Shown here: one piece after another, positions 50,446-59,267 of the stretch
Layout: each line of letters begins with the position of its first letter
Position numbering within the stretch: the first letter of the stretch is position 1
From: Pseudomonas putida
GTDB taxonomy: Bacteria > Pseudomonadota > Gammaproteobacteria > Pseudomonadales > Pseudomonadaceae
Reading direction: 5' to 3'
NCBI RefSeq assembly: GCF_001941965.1
Contig: NZ_MKZO01000010.1
Location: forward strand, 62,001-126,000
DNA: 64,000 nt
Position numbers and translations under genes: made by a program
The notes under the pieces: generated by a model
Seen by the model: only the letters and a program-made list of their open reading frames with translations
Databases searched by the model: none
What the model was told of the DNA's origin: nothing

Positions 50446-50916
50446 TCAAAGCGTACCGATGCGATCCAGCTCATGCTTGAGCTGATCACGGTCGAAGTGA
50501 TCGAAAGGCAGTGCGAAGAAGGCCTGGCAGCGAGCCTCGATGCGGGCCAGCGTGGCGCAGAATGCTGCGTCTACCGACGCCTCGTCAGCCAAGACATCGG
50601 ACGGATCCTCCAGCCCCCAGTGCGACTTCAGTGCAGGGCCGAAATGCACCGGGCAAGCTTCGCCGGCAGCCTTGTCGCACACGGTGATGACGATATCAGG
50701 AGGGCAGCCCTCGAACGCGTCATTGCCCTTGCTGCTCAGCCCATCGGTCGAGATGCCGGCATGCTGCAAGGTGGTCAGGCTGCGAGGCAACACTTGGCCC
50801 TTAGGAAAACTGCCGGAACTGACTGCCTCAAATCCCTGAGGCGCCAGGTGATTGAACATGGCCTCGGAAAGGATGCTGCGGCAGCTGTTGGCCGTGCACA
50901 TGAACAGGACTCGCAT
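50446..50916 (-). CDS. arsC: Arsenate reductase (low-molecular-weight phosphatase type)
   Basis: The 156-residue enzyme reduces arsenate to arsenite for export by ArsB. The phosphatase-like loop Cys7-TANS-Cys12-Arg13 begins the protein, and VCDKAAGEACPVHFG supplies the further redox Cys pair used by thioredoxin-linked ArsC enzymes. It lies between arsB and arsH. Confidence 0.95.
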   Translation of the reverse strand: MRVLFMCTANSCRSILSEAMFNHLAPQGFEAVSSGSFPKGQVLPRSLTTLQHAGISTDGLSSKGNDAFEGCPPDIVITVCDKAAGEACPVHFGPALKSHWGLEDPSDVLADEASVDAAFCATLARIEARCQAFFALPFDHFDRDQLKHELDRIGTL

Positions 50917-50943
50917 GGGGGCTCCTCCGCATCGTGGCGGATA

Positions 50944-52227
50944 TCAGAGGCTCAGGCGCAATGCCAGGGCCGAAAGGGTGATCAACAAAACCGGCAGCGT
51001 CAGCAGGATGCCGACCTTGAAGTAGTAACCCCAGGTGATGCGCACGCCTTTGCGCTCCAGCACGTGCAGCCAGAGCAGCGTGGCGAGGCTGCCGATGGGA
51101 GTGATTTTCGGGCCGAGGTCGCAGCCGATGACGTTGGCGTAGATCATCGCCTCACGCACCAGCCCTTGCGCCTCGCTGGCCTCGATGGACAAGGCACCGA
51201 CCAGCACGCTTGGCATGTTGTTCATGACCGAGGACAGCAATGCAGCAATCAACCCGGTGCCGATGGTGGCACTCCACAGCCCTTGCTGAGCAAGACGATC
51301 CAGCAGGTGGGTGAGCATCTCGGTGAGGCCGGCATTTTTCAGCCCGTAGACCACCAAGTACATGCCAAGAGAGAAGATCACCACCTGCCAGGGCGCTTCG
51401 CGCAGTACCCGGCGGGTCGAGATGCGATGCCCGCGAGCGGCGACGGCAAAGAGGATCGCCGCACAGGCTGCGGCTACCGCACTGATCGGGATACCCAGTG
51501 GTTCCAGGGCGAACAGGCCAATCAAAAGCACCAGAAGCACCCAGCCGCCGACGTTGAAGGTCGCGCGGTCATGAATCGCCTCGCTTGGCGTCTTCAAGGC
51601 CGCGACCGTGTACTGCCTCGGGATATCACGGCGGAAGAACAGGAACAGCACCAGCAGGGTCGCGGCCACGCTGGCGAAATTCACCGGCACCATCACCGAG
51701 GCATATTCGCTGAAGCCCAGCCTGAAGTAGTCGGCTGAGACGATGTTCACCAGGTTGGAGACTACTAACGGCAGGCTCGCCGTGTCAGCGATGAAGCCGG
51801 CGGCCATGACGAAGGCCAGCGTCGCGGCGGGCGAGAAGCGTAGCGCAAGCAGCATCGACATGACGATGGGCGTGAGGATCAGCGCTGCCCCATCGTTGGC
51901 GAACAGCGCCGACACGGCAGCACCGAGCAGTACGCTGAAGGCGAACAGGCGGTAACCGCTGCCTTTCGCGCAGCGCGCCACGTGCAGCGCGGCCCACTCA
52001 AAGAACCCGGCCTCGTCCAGCAGCAGGCTGATGATGATGACGGCGATGAAGGTAGCGGTGGCATTCCAGACAACGGCCCACACGGTCGGGATGTCGTGTA
52101 GCGAAACGGCACCCGCCGCCAGGACGATGAGGGCACCGAGCGCGGCACTCCAGCCAACGCCAAGCCCCTTCGGTTGCCAGATGACCAATATGAGGGTGAA
52201 AACAAAAACGGCAATTGCGACCAGCAT
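50944..52227 (-). CDS. arsB: Arsenite efflux transporter ArsB
   Basis: The 427-residue inner-membrane protein has about eleven to twelve hydrophobic segments. The ArsB signatures are [40 protein letters not shown] and [27 protein letters not shown]. It exports arsenite and antimonite using the proton gradient; no arsA ATPase is present. It starts 22 bases after the arsR stop. Confidence 0.96.
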   Translation of the reverse strand: MLVAIAVFVFTLILVIWQPKGLGVGWSAALGALIVLAAGAVSLHDIPTVWAVVWNATATFIAVIIISLLLDEAGFFEWAALHVARCAKGSGYRLFAFSVLLGAAVSALFANDGAALILTPIVMSMLLALRFSPAATLAFVMAAGFIADTASLPLVVSNLVNIVSADYFRLGFSEYASVMVPVNFASVAATLLVLFLFFRRDIPRQYTVAALKTPSEAIHDRATFNVGGWVLLVLLIGLFALEPLGIPISAVAAACAAILFAVAARGHRISTRRVLREAPWQVVIFSLGMYLVVYGLKNAGLTEMLTHLLDRLAQQGLWSATIGTGLIAALLSSVMNNMPSVLVGALSIEASEAQGLVREAMIYANVIGCDLGPKITPIGSLATLLWLHVLERKGVRITWGYYFKVGILLTLPVLLITLSALALRLSL

Positions 52228-52248
52228 GAAGATCTCGCTTGGTGATGA

Positions 52249-52596
52249 TCAGCAGCAGGCAGCGTCACGAACGGGGCGGCCGTCCATGTTCTTCAGCCGA
52301 AGAGAGTTGTCTGCCAACCACTGTGAGTTAGCCTGCAAGGTCACCTGCAACATTGCATGCACCCAAGCGGGCAGATCCGGGTTCAGGCGGTAATACACCC
52401 ATTGGCCTTGGCGGCGATCCAACAGCATGCCATAGCTGCGCAGCTGCGCGAGGTGGCGGCTTATCTTGGGTTGGCTGTCGTTCAGCGCGCACATCAGTTC
52501 GCAGACACATAGCTCACCGAGGCTAGCTATCAGCAGGGTGGCGCGAACACGGGTCTCGTCGGATAAGCTCTTGAAAACATCGGGCGGGGTAATCAT
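52249..52596 (-). CDS. arsR: Arsenical-responsive repressor ArsR
   Basis: The 115-residue winged-helix repressor releases DNA on binding As(III). The metal site ELCVCELM has the paired cysteines at the start of the DNA-binding helix, the recognition part is LNDSQPKISRHLAQLRSYGML, and the C-terminus ends AACC. The start MITPPDVF at 52596 is family-like; an upstream in-frame start would run through the operator. It heads the ars operon. Confidence 0.94.
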   Translation of the reverse strand: MITPPDVFKSLSDETRVRATLLIASLGELCVCELMCALNDSQPKISRHLAQLRSYGMLLDRRQGQWVYYRLNPDLPAWVHAMLQVTLQANSQWLADNSLRLKNMDGRPVRDAACC

Positions 52597-52606
52597 GGCT
52601 GCATCA

Positions 52607-52646
52607 ATACATATGGAAATCGGAATATACGAATTTCCATATGTAT
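52607..52646. promoter_or_regulatory. ArsR operator palindrome
   Basis: Perfect 14-bp inverted repeat ATACATATGGAAAT / ATTTCCATATGTAT separated by 12 bases, ending 11 bases before the arsR start. Position and symmetry fit autorepression by ArsR. Confidence 0.8.
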
Positions 52647-52971
52647 GCTGCAAGCAGATTCGGCCTGAACGTCCGCTATGGGTCGTGAACTACCAATAGT
52701 GATGAGCTGTTTTCGCCGTTCAGTATGTGTACAACGGGGCGTATCCAACAAATGACAGGGCACCTCAATGCAAACGGCTGGTCAGCATCAATGAAAAATA
52801 CTGACCAACTGCCGGCTTCAGCGCGGTGCTTAACCGTAACATCCGGCCGAACATTCATTATGCCCTCCAGATTGCATGTTTGCGCGCTTTCGCCGTCTGT
52901 CCTTCCTTCTGTCAGGTCCTGGAAACAATGGTGAATGTACTGACACCAATAGGGAAATGGGGGAGGAATTT
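52647..52971. other. Intergenic gap between arsR and the first receiver gene
   Basis: The 325 bases contain an inverted pair TGGTCAG (about 52779) / CTGACCA (about 52800) but no supported gene. The divergent promoters of arsR and of the receiver gene must be at its two ends. Confidence 0.5.
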
Positions 52972-53331
52972 ATGCGTGGGCCGGTGTTGGTGGTTGAGGA
53001 TGACGACATCCTCCGATGGTTGATGACTGAAGCCGTAACGCACTTGGGGCATGACGTCGTCGAGTGCGCAAGCGCCGATGACGCCATGCAAAAACTGCAA
53101 GAGGGTCAACCGCTGGCGTTGTTGATTACCGATGTGCGCATGCCCGGACACTATGACGGTCTGGATCTGGCCAAGGCGGTCTGGGCGTTGCATTCGGAGC
53201 TTCCGGTCATTATCGTTTCAGGCAATACGGTGCTCGAGCCTGGTTTTCTTCCGACAAACGCTCGGTTCATCACCAAACCGTGCACTCTGGACGCGTTAAG
53301 CCACGCGATCAATGAGCTCCTAGGCCACTGA
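52972..53331 (+). CDS. Single-domain response regulator (CheY-like receiver)
   Basis: The 119-residue product is a receiver domain only. The acidic pocket is Glu9-Asp10-Asp11, the phosphorylation site is Asp54 in LLITDVRMPG, and the conserved Lys lies in FITKPCTLDAL. The ATG at 52972 has GGGGGAGG seven bases before it, better than an upstream in-frame ATG. It ends convergent with the kinase gene 24 bases away. Single-domain receivers next to HisKA_2 kinases often act as phosphate sinks or relay parts. Confidence 0.9.
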   Translation: MRGPVLVVEDDDILRWLMTEAVTHLGHDVVECASADDAMQKLQEGQPLALLITDVRMPGHYDGLDLAKAVWALHSELPVIIVSGNTVLEPGFLPTNARFITKPCTLDALSHAINELLGH

Positions 53332-53355
53332 AGCACAGAGTTAGCGGTCGAGCCC

Positions 53356-54906
53356 TTACACCTTGAATCGCACGCGGATGGTGCTTTTTCCGGACTGTCT
53401 GTCGATCGAGATGGCCGCAGCCCCGTATCCGCAGTAATTCTTGACCAGACGCATACCAAGGCCGGTACCGGTTGGCTTGGGATAGGTGTCCGGGAAACCA
53501 TCCCCCTCATCTGAAACGCTGATCAGCGCGTGATCACCGGCATCCTTCACCTCGACTTCAATGGTCCCTTTCCCGTATTTCAGTGCATTGGTGATCAACT
53601 CCGAAACCACCAGGCCTAACGGCGCCATTCGTTCTGGAGGAAGCACTAATGGGTCGGCATCCAGCTCGATTTTTCGGTCAGCCAGTGCTCGGCCCAAGTC
53701 GCCCAGCAACGCCTTGAGGTAGTCAGATGCCAAAATGGCGTGCTCATGCGAGGCGTTGTATAGGCGCTCATGCACGGTGGCGATGGTGACGACCCGGCCA
53801 GCCGCTGTTTGAAGCTGAATCCTGACAGCCTCATCGGGAGTCAGGTTGGCTTGTAGGAGCAGCAAGGTATTGACCAGATGGAGGCTGTTCTTGACCCGGT
53901 GATGGACCTCCTCGACGTCCATGTTACTTCTGCTGAGTTGGGTATTTTGCGCTTCTATCAGCGAAAGCAATTGGGCTTCGTGATGCCGACGCTCAGTGAT
54001 GTCCCGGGAGACTGCAATCACTTTTTCTACAGTGCCTTCAGGACCCAAGATAGGGGCGACTGTTACATCCCACCACTTAGGCTCAGCCAGTGCTGTGGGA
54101 CAGGGTGCCTCGAAACGTGTGGACTCGCCGCTCACGACCTTTTCCAATGCATCAAGTACCAGTGATTCGGACTCTTGAGGCCATAGATGCCACCAGGATT
54201 TGCCTTTGACCTCAGCTAGGTCGCCGATCTGCATCAAACACAGGCCGGCGTCGTTCATGAATTCAATTTCCCCCTGGGTCGAAAGGACCTTCACGCAATC
54301 GGGACTGGCGTTGAGCATGCTTTCCGAATAAGGGTTTGAAGCGGGAACGTCAGCGCCGGCGGCCAGTCTTTCCAAGGTCATCGAGATAACGTTGGATATA
54401 CCTTCCAGGAAGACCAGGTCGCTTTCGATGAAGTCATCACCGTCACTACTGTCAGCTTCCAATACCCCAAAAGGGACCGAGATGCCCCGGATAGGCACGT
54501 TGATCGCGCGCTCTATGCCGTATTTTTTCAGCAGCTCTGGGGTCCGAAAACGTTCTTCCTGGCCGAGATGGTTGGAAAGCACTGGACGGTAGGTCGATAT
54601 CGCATAGCCGGCCGGGCTTGCAACATCGCCGCCTACAACCGCGCTACCGATGTCCTCCTCATCCCAGCCAACCCCGTAGGCAAGGAGGAAATCATTGGTG
54701 TCCTCAATCGGAGTAAGGACCTTGACAAAGCGCGTTTGCATCCCCTCTGCTACCACCGTACATGCCTGATTAATCAACGGATCAAGGCTGTTCGATTTCA
54801 GCGAGTGAACTCCAAACTCGACAACCAGTTCATGCTGTTTTTTGAGTCGGGCATGAGTCTTTCGTAGCGCAGCCCGGATCGTCTCATCAGGAGTCGAGTG
54901 TTCCAT
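53356..54906 (-). CDS. GAF-PAS sensor histidine kinase, HisKA_2 type
   Basis: The 516-residue soluble kinase has an N-terminal coiled stretch and a GAF domain (about 30-185). A PAS domain follows (about 200-310, MLNASPDCVKVLS to VIAVSRDITERR). The dimerisation/phosphoacceptor domain has the H box EEVHHRVKNSLHLVNTLL, and the ATPase domain shows ELITNALKYG, DEGDGFP and GTGLGMRLV. No membrane segments are seen, so it senses a cytoplasmic signal. HisKA_2 kinases are common in light- and stress-response pathways. A GTG 17 codons upstream is an alternative start. Three receiver-only genes lie nearby. Confidence 0.9.
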   Translation of the reverse strand: MEHSTPDETIRAALRKTHARLKKQHELVVEFGVHSLKSNSLDPLINQACTVVAEGMQTRFVKVLTPIEDTNDFLLAYGVGWDEEDIGSAVVGGDVASPAGYAISTYRPVLSNHLGQEERFRTPELLKKYGIERAINVPIRGISVPFGVLEADSSDGDDFIESDLVFLEGISNVISMTLERLAAGADVPASNPYSESMLNASPDCVKVLSTQGEIEFMNDAGLCLMQIGDLAEVKGKSWWHLWPQESESLVLDALEKVVSGESTRFEAPCPTALAEPKWWDVTVAPILGPEGTVEKVIAVSRDITERRHHEAQLLSLIEAQNTQLSRSNMDVEEVHHRVKNSLHLVNTLLLLQANLTPDEAVRIQLQTAAGRVVTIATVHERLYNASHEHAILASDYLKALLGDLGRALADRKIELDADPLVLPPERMAPLGLVVSELITNALKYGKGTIEVEVKDAGDHALISVSDEGDGFPDTYPKPTGTGLGMRLVKNYCGYGAAAISIDRQSGKSTIRVRFKV

Positions 54907-55076
54907 AAACGGTGTTCCACAACGGGAGTGGGGGTCGTTATCGTCGCACCGGCGCACTACAGAAACAATCGCATCGATGATGGAGCTTCAGCGGCACTTG
55001 GGCAGCACTCCAGCATAGTTCAGCAGCAGAGCGAATGTCCTGTTCCTCGACTTTTAGGAGAAGGCTTTGGCGAGGA

Positions 55077-55609
55077 TCAAGGCGTCCGCTTTCGCCGGGC
55101 CTGATAGCGTGCCAGGAGAGATTGAACAGAGAGACCATGAACCAAGATGCTCAGCGCAACGACTGACAGAACCAGGTTGCTACTCTGCGCTGTAGCACTC
55201 GGGGGAAGCCCGTGATTTATCGCGTAGAAGAGATAGTACAGGCTGCCGATTCCCTTGATGCCGAGCCAGCCCAGAAGTCCTCGCTGAGGAGCATCCAAAC
55301 CTTGGCGCAAAGGGGTGAGAAAAACACTGAGTGGTCGGAAGATACAGAACAGTGCGCCCGCAACGATGAGCCCCTGCCAATCCCAGTGCTCCAGCAGCAC
55401 CACTCCCAAGAGTGTGACCAGAAAGACTTCCATTGCTCGCTCAACCAGGCTGCCAAACGCCAACATGTCACCCAGCATGAGCCGAGCGCGATGCCAAGGC
55501 CAAGACAAACCACCGAGGTGGTAACCGGCGCCCAGCGAAGATAGGACGATGACAGGGCTAAGACCAAGAGCCCTGCGCCCAGCATTGCGAACCAAACGAT
55601 GAAGGTCAT
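55077..55609 (-). pseudogene. Cation:proton antiporter (CPA1/NhaP-like) with internal deletion
   Basis: The first 45 codons from the ATG at 55609 read MTFIVWFAMLGAGLLVLALS, then SYLRWAPVTTSVVCLGLGIALG, an antiporter N-terminus. The C-terminal part (MLGDMLAFGSLVERAMEVFL to LVHGLSVQSLLARYQ) continues in another frame. Most of the middle of a roughly 400-500 residue transporter is missing. The fusion is out of frame, so no functional product is expected. Confidence 0.75.
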
Positions 55610-55769
55610 TACCCAAACGCCTTGAAACTCAGATGGTGAGCGTTCGAGTGGGTACCGAAGCGGCTCGTTCAGCCTGTCTCCAGATGTCACTTGTCTAGCC
55701 GACCAAATGTAAAAAAAGATTTCAGGCTCTGACGACGGTCCTACGTTCTAGTACACCTAGGAGAAAGTC

Positions 55770-56192
55770 ATGAAATTCGCGCAGTTCTGCCAATGGCTCG
55801 CCAACCGGTCGGGGAAGCCAAGTACATTTTTGATCGCCGTGGTGCTCATTGGGTTATGGGCTATCTCAGGGCCCTGGTTCCACTACAATGACACCTGGCA
55901 GCTCATCATCAACACCTCTACGACGATCGTCACTTTCCTGATGGTGTTTCTGATCCAGAACACGCAGAACAGGGATAACGACATCATCCACGTGAAGCTG
56001 GACGAGCTGATTCGCGCCACCAAGTCGGCTCAACGTTCTGTCTTGGATTTGGAAGATATGGACAGCAAAGAGCTTCGAGCGCTGCGCAGGGAATACCGCG
56101 CGATGGCTGAAAATTGCGGTCAAGCGGATTTGCAGGAGCCAAGCACTCCTGAGGATGGAGAGCAGCGCGTAAATATCGATCAGCAACGCTAG
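55770..56192 (+). CDS. Low-affinity iron permease family protein
   Basis: A 140-residue protein with two to three hydrophobic segments (about 18-35, 45-65) and the family stretches GLWAISGPWFHYNDTWQLIINT, TTIVTFLMVFLIQNTQNRD and KLDELIRA. These match bacterial proteins annotated as low-affinity iron permease, a short relative of yeast Fet4. The iron role in bacteria is poorly established. A GGAGAAAG site precedes the ATG. Confidence 0.85.
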   Translation: MKFAQFCQWLANRSGKPSTFLIAVVLIGLWAISGPWFHYNDTWQLIINTSTTIVTFLMVFLIQNTQNRDNDIIHVKLDELIRATKSAQRSVLDLEDMDSKELRALRREYRAMAENCGQADLQEPSTPEDGEQRVNIDQQR

Positions 56193-56331
56193 CCTGGGGC
56201 GTTTGATTGATTAAGTGAGTCAGAATGAATTTTTCTGGTACAAGCGATGTCGTAATGACATCGCGCACCAAGCCGCCTTGAAGACGGCGACAGGATGTCA
56301 GCTTCGACCTAGTGCGCGTTACACGAGCCAG

Positions 56332-56739
56332 ATGATGAAACACACGATTTTCCCTCCACCGCTTCCCCCCGTGATGCTTGTAGAAGACGAACCTGCGTTA
56401 AGAGAAATCCTCACCTTTATGCTCGAGGATCTCGGAGCTGTGGTGACCAGCTTTGCAACCGCTGCTGAAGGACTCGCCGCTCTAAGTACTCAGGAATGGG
56501 CGTTGGTCCTCACGGACGTTAGAACACCAGGGCCTTTCGATGGGCTTGCTCTTGCAACCACAGCCCGGGCAAGACTTCCTGCGGCTGGGGTCATAGTAAT
56601 GAGCGGGTTCTATGAAGAGATGGGAAGACCACTGCCGATGGGAGTGTCTTTTCTGCCCAAACCGTGGCCTTCAGAGTCTTTTGACCAACTGGTAATGCCC
56701 GTTCTCGAACAGTTCAGCAAGCGGATGAACCCAGAGTAG
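56332..56739 (+). CDS. Single-domain response regulator
   Basis: The 135-residue product has a receiver domain: acidic pocket in VMLVEDEPALRE, phosphorylation site Asp62 in LVLTDVRTPGPFDG, and Lys in FLPKPWPSESF. There is a short proline-rich N-terminus. No good ribosome site is seen before 56332; a GTG at 56215 in the same frame is possible but adds unrelated sequence. It ends convergent with the next receiver gene four bases away. Confidence 0.85.
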   Translation: MMKHTIFPPPLPPVMLVEDEPALREILTFMLEDLGAVVTSFATAAEGLAALSTQEWALVLTDVRTPGPFDGLALATTARARLPAAGVIVMSGFYEEMGRPLPMGVSFLPKPWPSESFDQLVMPVLEQFSKRMNPE

Positions 56740-56743
56740 GGGG

Positions 56744-57133
56744 TTACCGGCTCAGGGCTTGTCCGATGGCGTCAATGAGTTGTTCAAGAGCCCAAGGTTT
56801 GAAAAGGAAGATGGTTCGAGGATCGAGCCCACCTGTGTCCAGGTTGAAGCCGGACGTGAAGATACAGGGCAAATCGGGCCACTTCTGTTGGATCATGGAA
56901 AGGAACTCCATACCTTTGATGCTACCAGGTAGCCCATGGTCGGCGATGGCCAGAGAGAAGCTACCGTGCTGCTCCAATAACTCGATGAGCGCGTCATCGG
57001 CGTTATCGAATGTGGTGCAGTCACCTCCCAACTCCCGAATGATATCGGACATCAATGTCCTCAACGTCTGATCGTCTTCCAGAACAAGTACCTTCATTCC
57101 GGTCAAAGACAGTCCTTTTGTCTCGAATTTCAT
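56744..57133 (-). CDS. Single-domain response regulator
   Basis: A 129-residue receiver: acidic pocket Glu19-Asp20-Asp21 (VLVLEDDQTLR), phosphorylation site Asp65 in LAIADHGLPG, and Lys in FLFKPWALEQL. I chose the ATG at 57133 with GAGAGG upstream; an ATG 12 codons later at the start of the domain is also possible. It is the third receiver-only gene around the kinase, with no output domain. Confidence 0.88.
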   Translation of the reverse strand: MKFETKGLSLTGMKVLVLEDDQTLRTLMSDIIRELGGDCTTFDNADDALIELLEQHGSFSLAIADHGLPGSIKGMEFLSMIQQKWPDLPCIFTSGFNLDTGGLDPRTIFLFKPWALEQLIDAIGQALSR

Positions 57134-57340
57134 AAGGCCTCTCGCCTGCAAAAAAGAGAGTTTTTCATGATCCCGGGTGATAATCGACGGTAGCGTATAG
57201 CCATCGCGCTGTCTGCTCGCGCCGTCATATTTTGAACAGAACACCAAAGGAAGATGGTTGTGAAGAAGGTCGTCTTCGGCGTGTGGATGCGAGTCTCCAC
57301 GTCCAGAGATATTCTGAGCGAAGCGGCTTGATAAAATTCC

Positions 57341-57784
57341 CTACTCGGCGCTATGGGTACGCTCGAGGTAGGGGCGGAACTCTCGCAGAAAAATTTCGAC
57401 GGTTTTCGGCCCGATCCCGTTCAGGCTGAGAAGCCAAGTTTCAAATTGACCGGTGTCGGATGCTGTGACGACAGTGGCAAGCTTGGCGTGGAGCTCTGCC
57501 TCAAGGCGTAGCCCTAAAGCGTGGAGCCGGCGGGCTGTTGATTCGTCATAACGTGCATAGCCCGCCTGGCCCAGCAACTTTACAAGGATCTGGTGCGAGC
57601 ATCCGGCCAGCTTGCTCGGTGAATCCAAACCATGTCTGTTGACCAGAGTACGATAGGCCTCCACTGCAGTGCTGGACCGAATCCTCTTTCCAATCAGAAA
57701 GCTGGCAAGCAGCCACTTGTAAACACCGACTTCATAAGCCTCTGAAATGTCAATGCCCAAAGTGGCAGCTGTAACCGTGATCAC
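57341..57784 (-). CDS. Helix-hairpin-helix (HhH-GPD-like) protein
   Basis: The 147-residue product has a C-terminal HhH motif (LLSLNGIGPKTVEIFLREF, about 117-137) and an N-terminal helical part (VGVYKWLLASFLIGKRI, TAVEAYRTLVNRHG) like the HhH-GPD DNA glycosylase superfamily. It lacks the four-Cys Fe-S loop of endonuclease III. No catalytic activity can be assigned. It starts with GTG overlapping the DUF2188 stop by four bases, so the two are coupled. Confidence 0.75.
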   Translation of the reverse strand: MITVTAATLGIDISEAYEVGVYKWLLASFLIGKRIRSSTAVEAYRTLVNRHGLDSPSKLAGCSHQILVKLLGQAGYARYDESTARRLHALGLRLEAELHAKLATVVTASDTGQFETWLLSLNGIGPKTVEIFLREFRPYLERTHSAE

Positions 57785-58005
57785 CCCTTGGTGCGCTTCG
57801 GGTCAGCGGTACGTGGATAAGTCCGTTCTTCCTCGATTGCTCCGTCGGCCTTGTGGATCTTGACCGAGGCGGTTTTCCCGTCGAAGAACTCGGAAAGGTG
57901 GCCGACCAATTCAGCCTTCGTAGCAGCGCGCTTGGAAGCACGTTCAGCACCGGCTTTCTTCAGCTCCCAACCATCGGCGGTCGGGCTCACGTGATAATTT
58001 TCCAC
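57781..58005 (-). CDS. DUF2188 family protein
   Basis: A 74-residue protein with the DUF2188 pattern: YHVSPTADGWELKKAGAERA, a basic middle KRAATKAELVGHLSEF, and SVKIHKADGAIEEERTYP. This small domain is frequent in stress-related and plasmid loci; function is unknown. The start is GTG with TAGGAGG eight bases before. It lies between the acidic 52-residue gene and the HhH gene in one transcript. Confidence 0.85.
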   Translation of the reverse strand: MENYHVSPTADGWELKKAGAERASKRAATKAELVGHLSEFFDGKTASVKIHKADGAIEEERTYPRTADPKRTKG

Positions 58006-58019
58006 GGCGTATCCTCCTA

Positions 58020-58178
58020 TTAGATTGATTCGCCATCGTCCTGGATGTCTTCCTCAGCTTCAGCTGCATCCGTGGCGTCGGCATCGTTCAACGGCGGAGA
58101 CGTAGGCTTCTCCAGGTCATTGATGAAAGGGACCTTGCTCGGCCCTTGCTCTTCAGAACCTTCTGTTTTTGGCTGCAT
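58020..58178 (-). CDS. Small acidic protein, 52 aa
   Basis: The frame begins ATG at 58178, preceded by AAGGAGGTGCACC, a near-perfect ribosome site. It reads MQPKTEGSEEQGPSKVPFIN then DLEKPTSPPLNDADATDAAE and ends AEEDIQDDGESI. The last 25 residues are strongly acidic and probably disordered. I know no family with certainty. It starts the tight acidic-DUF2188-HhH run. Confidence 0.7.
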   Translation of the reverse strand: MQPKTEGSEEQGPSKVPFINDLEKPTSPPLNDADATDAAEAEEDIQDDGESI

Positions 58179-58190
58179 GGTGCACCTCCT

Positions 58191-58331
58191 TTACCCACGG
58201 TTGGAGCGCTTCGCCGCGTCTACGTTCAGTTCGATCAGTTGCACCGTCGTTCCGATCCTATGCTGCTGGCAGAGGTGTTCAGTTATCTGGGCCCCGAGGT
58301 TCACACAGTTAACCGGTAAGATGACCAGCAT
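58191..58331 (-). CDS. Possible small protein, 46 aa
   Basis: An open frame reads MLVILPVNCVNLGAQITEHL, then CQQHRIGTTVQLIELNVDAA and KRSNRG, ending 12 bases before the acidic-protein start. The sequence looks protein-like, but there is no strong ribosome site and no family match. It may be the 3' remnant of a longer gene. Confidence 0.35.
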   Translation of the reverse strand: MLVILPVNCVNLGAQITEHLCQQHRIGTTVQLIELNVDAAKRSNRG

Positions 58332-58452
58332 TTCTGGCCACACATTTCCAGTGTTATGCCACCTCAGTTAAACCAACTAAATCCTTCGGTACGCCACCTT
58401 TGCACCATAAATTAGGTAGGATCGCTCGATAAGTACTGAAATACCGTCAAAA

Positions 58453-58683
58453 TTAACGAGGCACTTGGAGACGGTCCTCCACCCATTGTTCAACCTCAAC
58501 TGAATCCCACCCCACCGCCCTAGCACCGATGCGCCGACACCGAGGAAAATCTCCCACCCTCATCAAGGCATAGATGTGGCTGCGACGAAATCCGCATAGC
58601 TGCTCCGTCTCTTTCAGTCGAATAATCCGACGTGGGCCCCGTTGCACCATCGTACCTTGACCATCTGGTTGTCCGTGTTTCAT
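58453..58683 (-). CDS. AlpA family regulator/excisionase
   Basis: The 76-residue product has a MerR-like AlpA helix-turn-helix: RRIIRLKETEQLCGFRRSHI, then YALMRVGDFPRCRRIGARAVGW and EVEQWVEDRL. AlpA-type proteins control prophage/island integrase expression and excision. An earlier in-frame start at 58755 and a later one at 58650 are both possible. It lies close to the integrase. Confidence 0.85.
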   Translation of the reverse strand: MKHGQPDGQGTMVQRGPRRIIRLKETEQLCGFRRSHIYALMRVGDFPRCRRIGARAVGWDSVEVEQWVEDRLQVPR

Positions 58684-58761
58684 TCCCTCAAACCTTGCAC
58701 CTCGGTGGCGCTCAATGGATTCGTGGAAAGGGAATCTACGCACGACAACGCGCACGTTAAC

Positions 58762-59256
58762 TTAAGGTGCGCGCATTTTTTCTTGCTTGTTCAAAACACG
58801 CCTGACCTGGGACACAGAGTGTTTGACTCGCTTAGCTATGACCGCGCTAGGAAGGCCTTGCGCTGCCAGCCGGATCGCATTCTGGTGCCAGTCCGGGATC
58901 AATTTTTTCTCTCGATTTTTCTCCATTACCTTTCGTTTTTTATCCACCGTGTACTCCTTGGCACGGAGAGCGATGTTAACTGTCTTGGTGCTGAACTCAT
59001 TTCGGATGTCATGGACCAAGAAATGGATAGTTTCCAGGCTGACGCTCACCTCCCTCGTGAACTGCCTTCTTTTCTCAGATGTGCTCATCGCACTCTGGTC
59101 AAGCGCAAGTGCTTCGAAAACAATCTTTTCCTCACCACCACATTCATCGAGTTCTTGAGCCCACTGGTCGAGGTTCTCTCTAGTGAGTTCAGCGCCCTCT
59201 AGCGTTGCCTCACTTGCAAATAGCAGGAGCAGTTCTGCGACTACCTTTCCATCCAT
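58762..59256 (-). CDS. Hypothetical island protein with HTH-like C-terminus
   Basis: A 164-residue protein without a family I recognise. The N-terminal 60 residues are acidic and helical, the middle is basic (ALRAKEYTVDKKRKVMEKNR), and the C-terminus resembles a helix-turn-helix (NAIRLAAQGLPSAVIAKRVK, then HSVSQVRRVL). It lies 11 bases from the integrase stop on the same strand, so it is likely co-transcribed and may bind DNA. Confidence 0.65.
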   Translation of the reverse strand: MDGKVVAELLLLFASEATLEGAELTRENLDQWAQELDECGGEEKIVFEALALDQSAMSTSEKRRQFTREVSVSLETIHFLVHDIRNEFSTKTVNIALRAKEYTVDKKRKVMEKNREKKLIPDWHQNAIRLAAQGLPSAVIAKRVKHSVSQVRRVLNKQEKMRAP

Positions 59257-59267
59257 ATCTACCGCCT

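Noticed and set aside
58642..59202. 186-codon plus-strand frame at the integrase end of the island
   Set aside because: Antisense to the AlpA-like and 58762-59256 genes; no family similarity.
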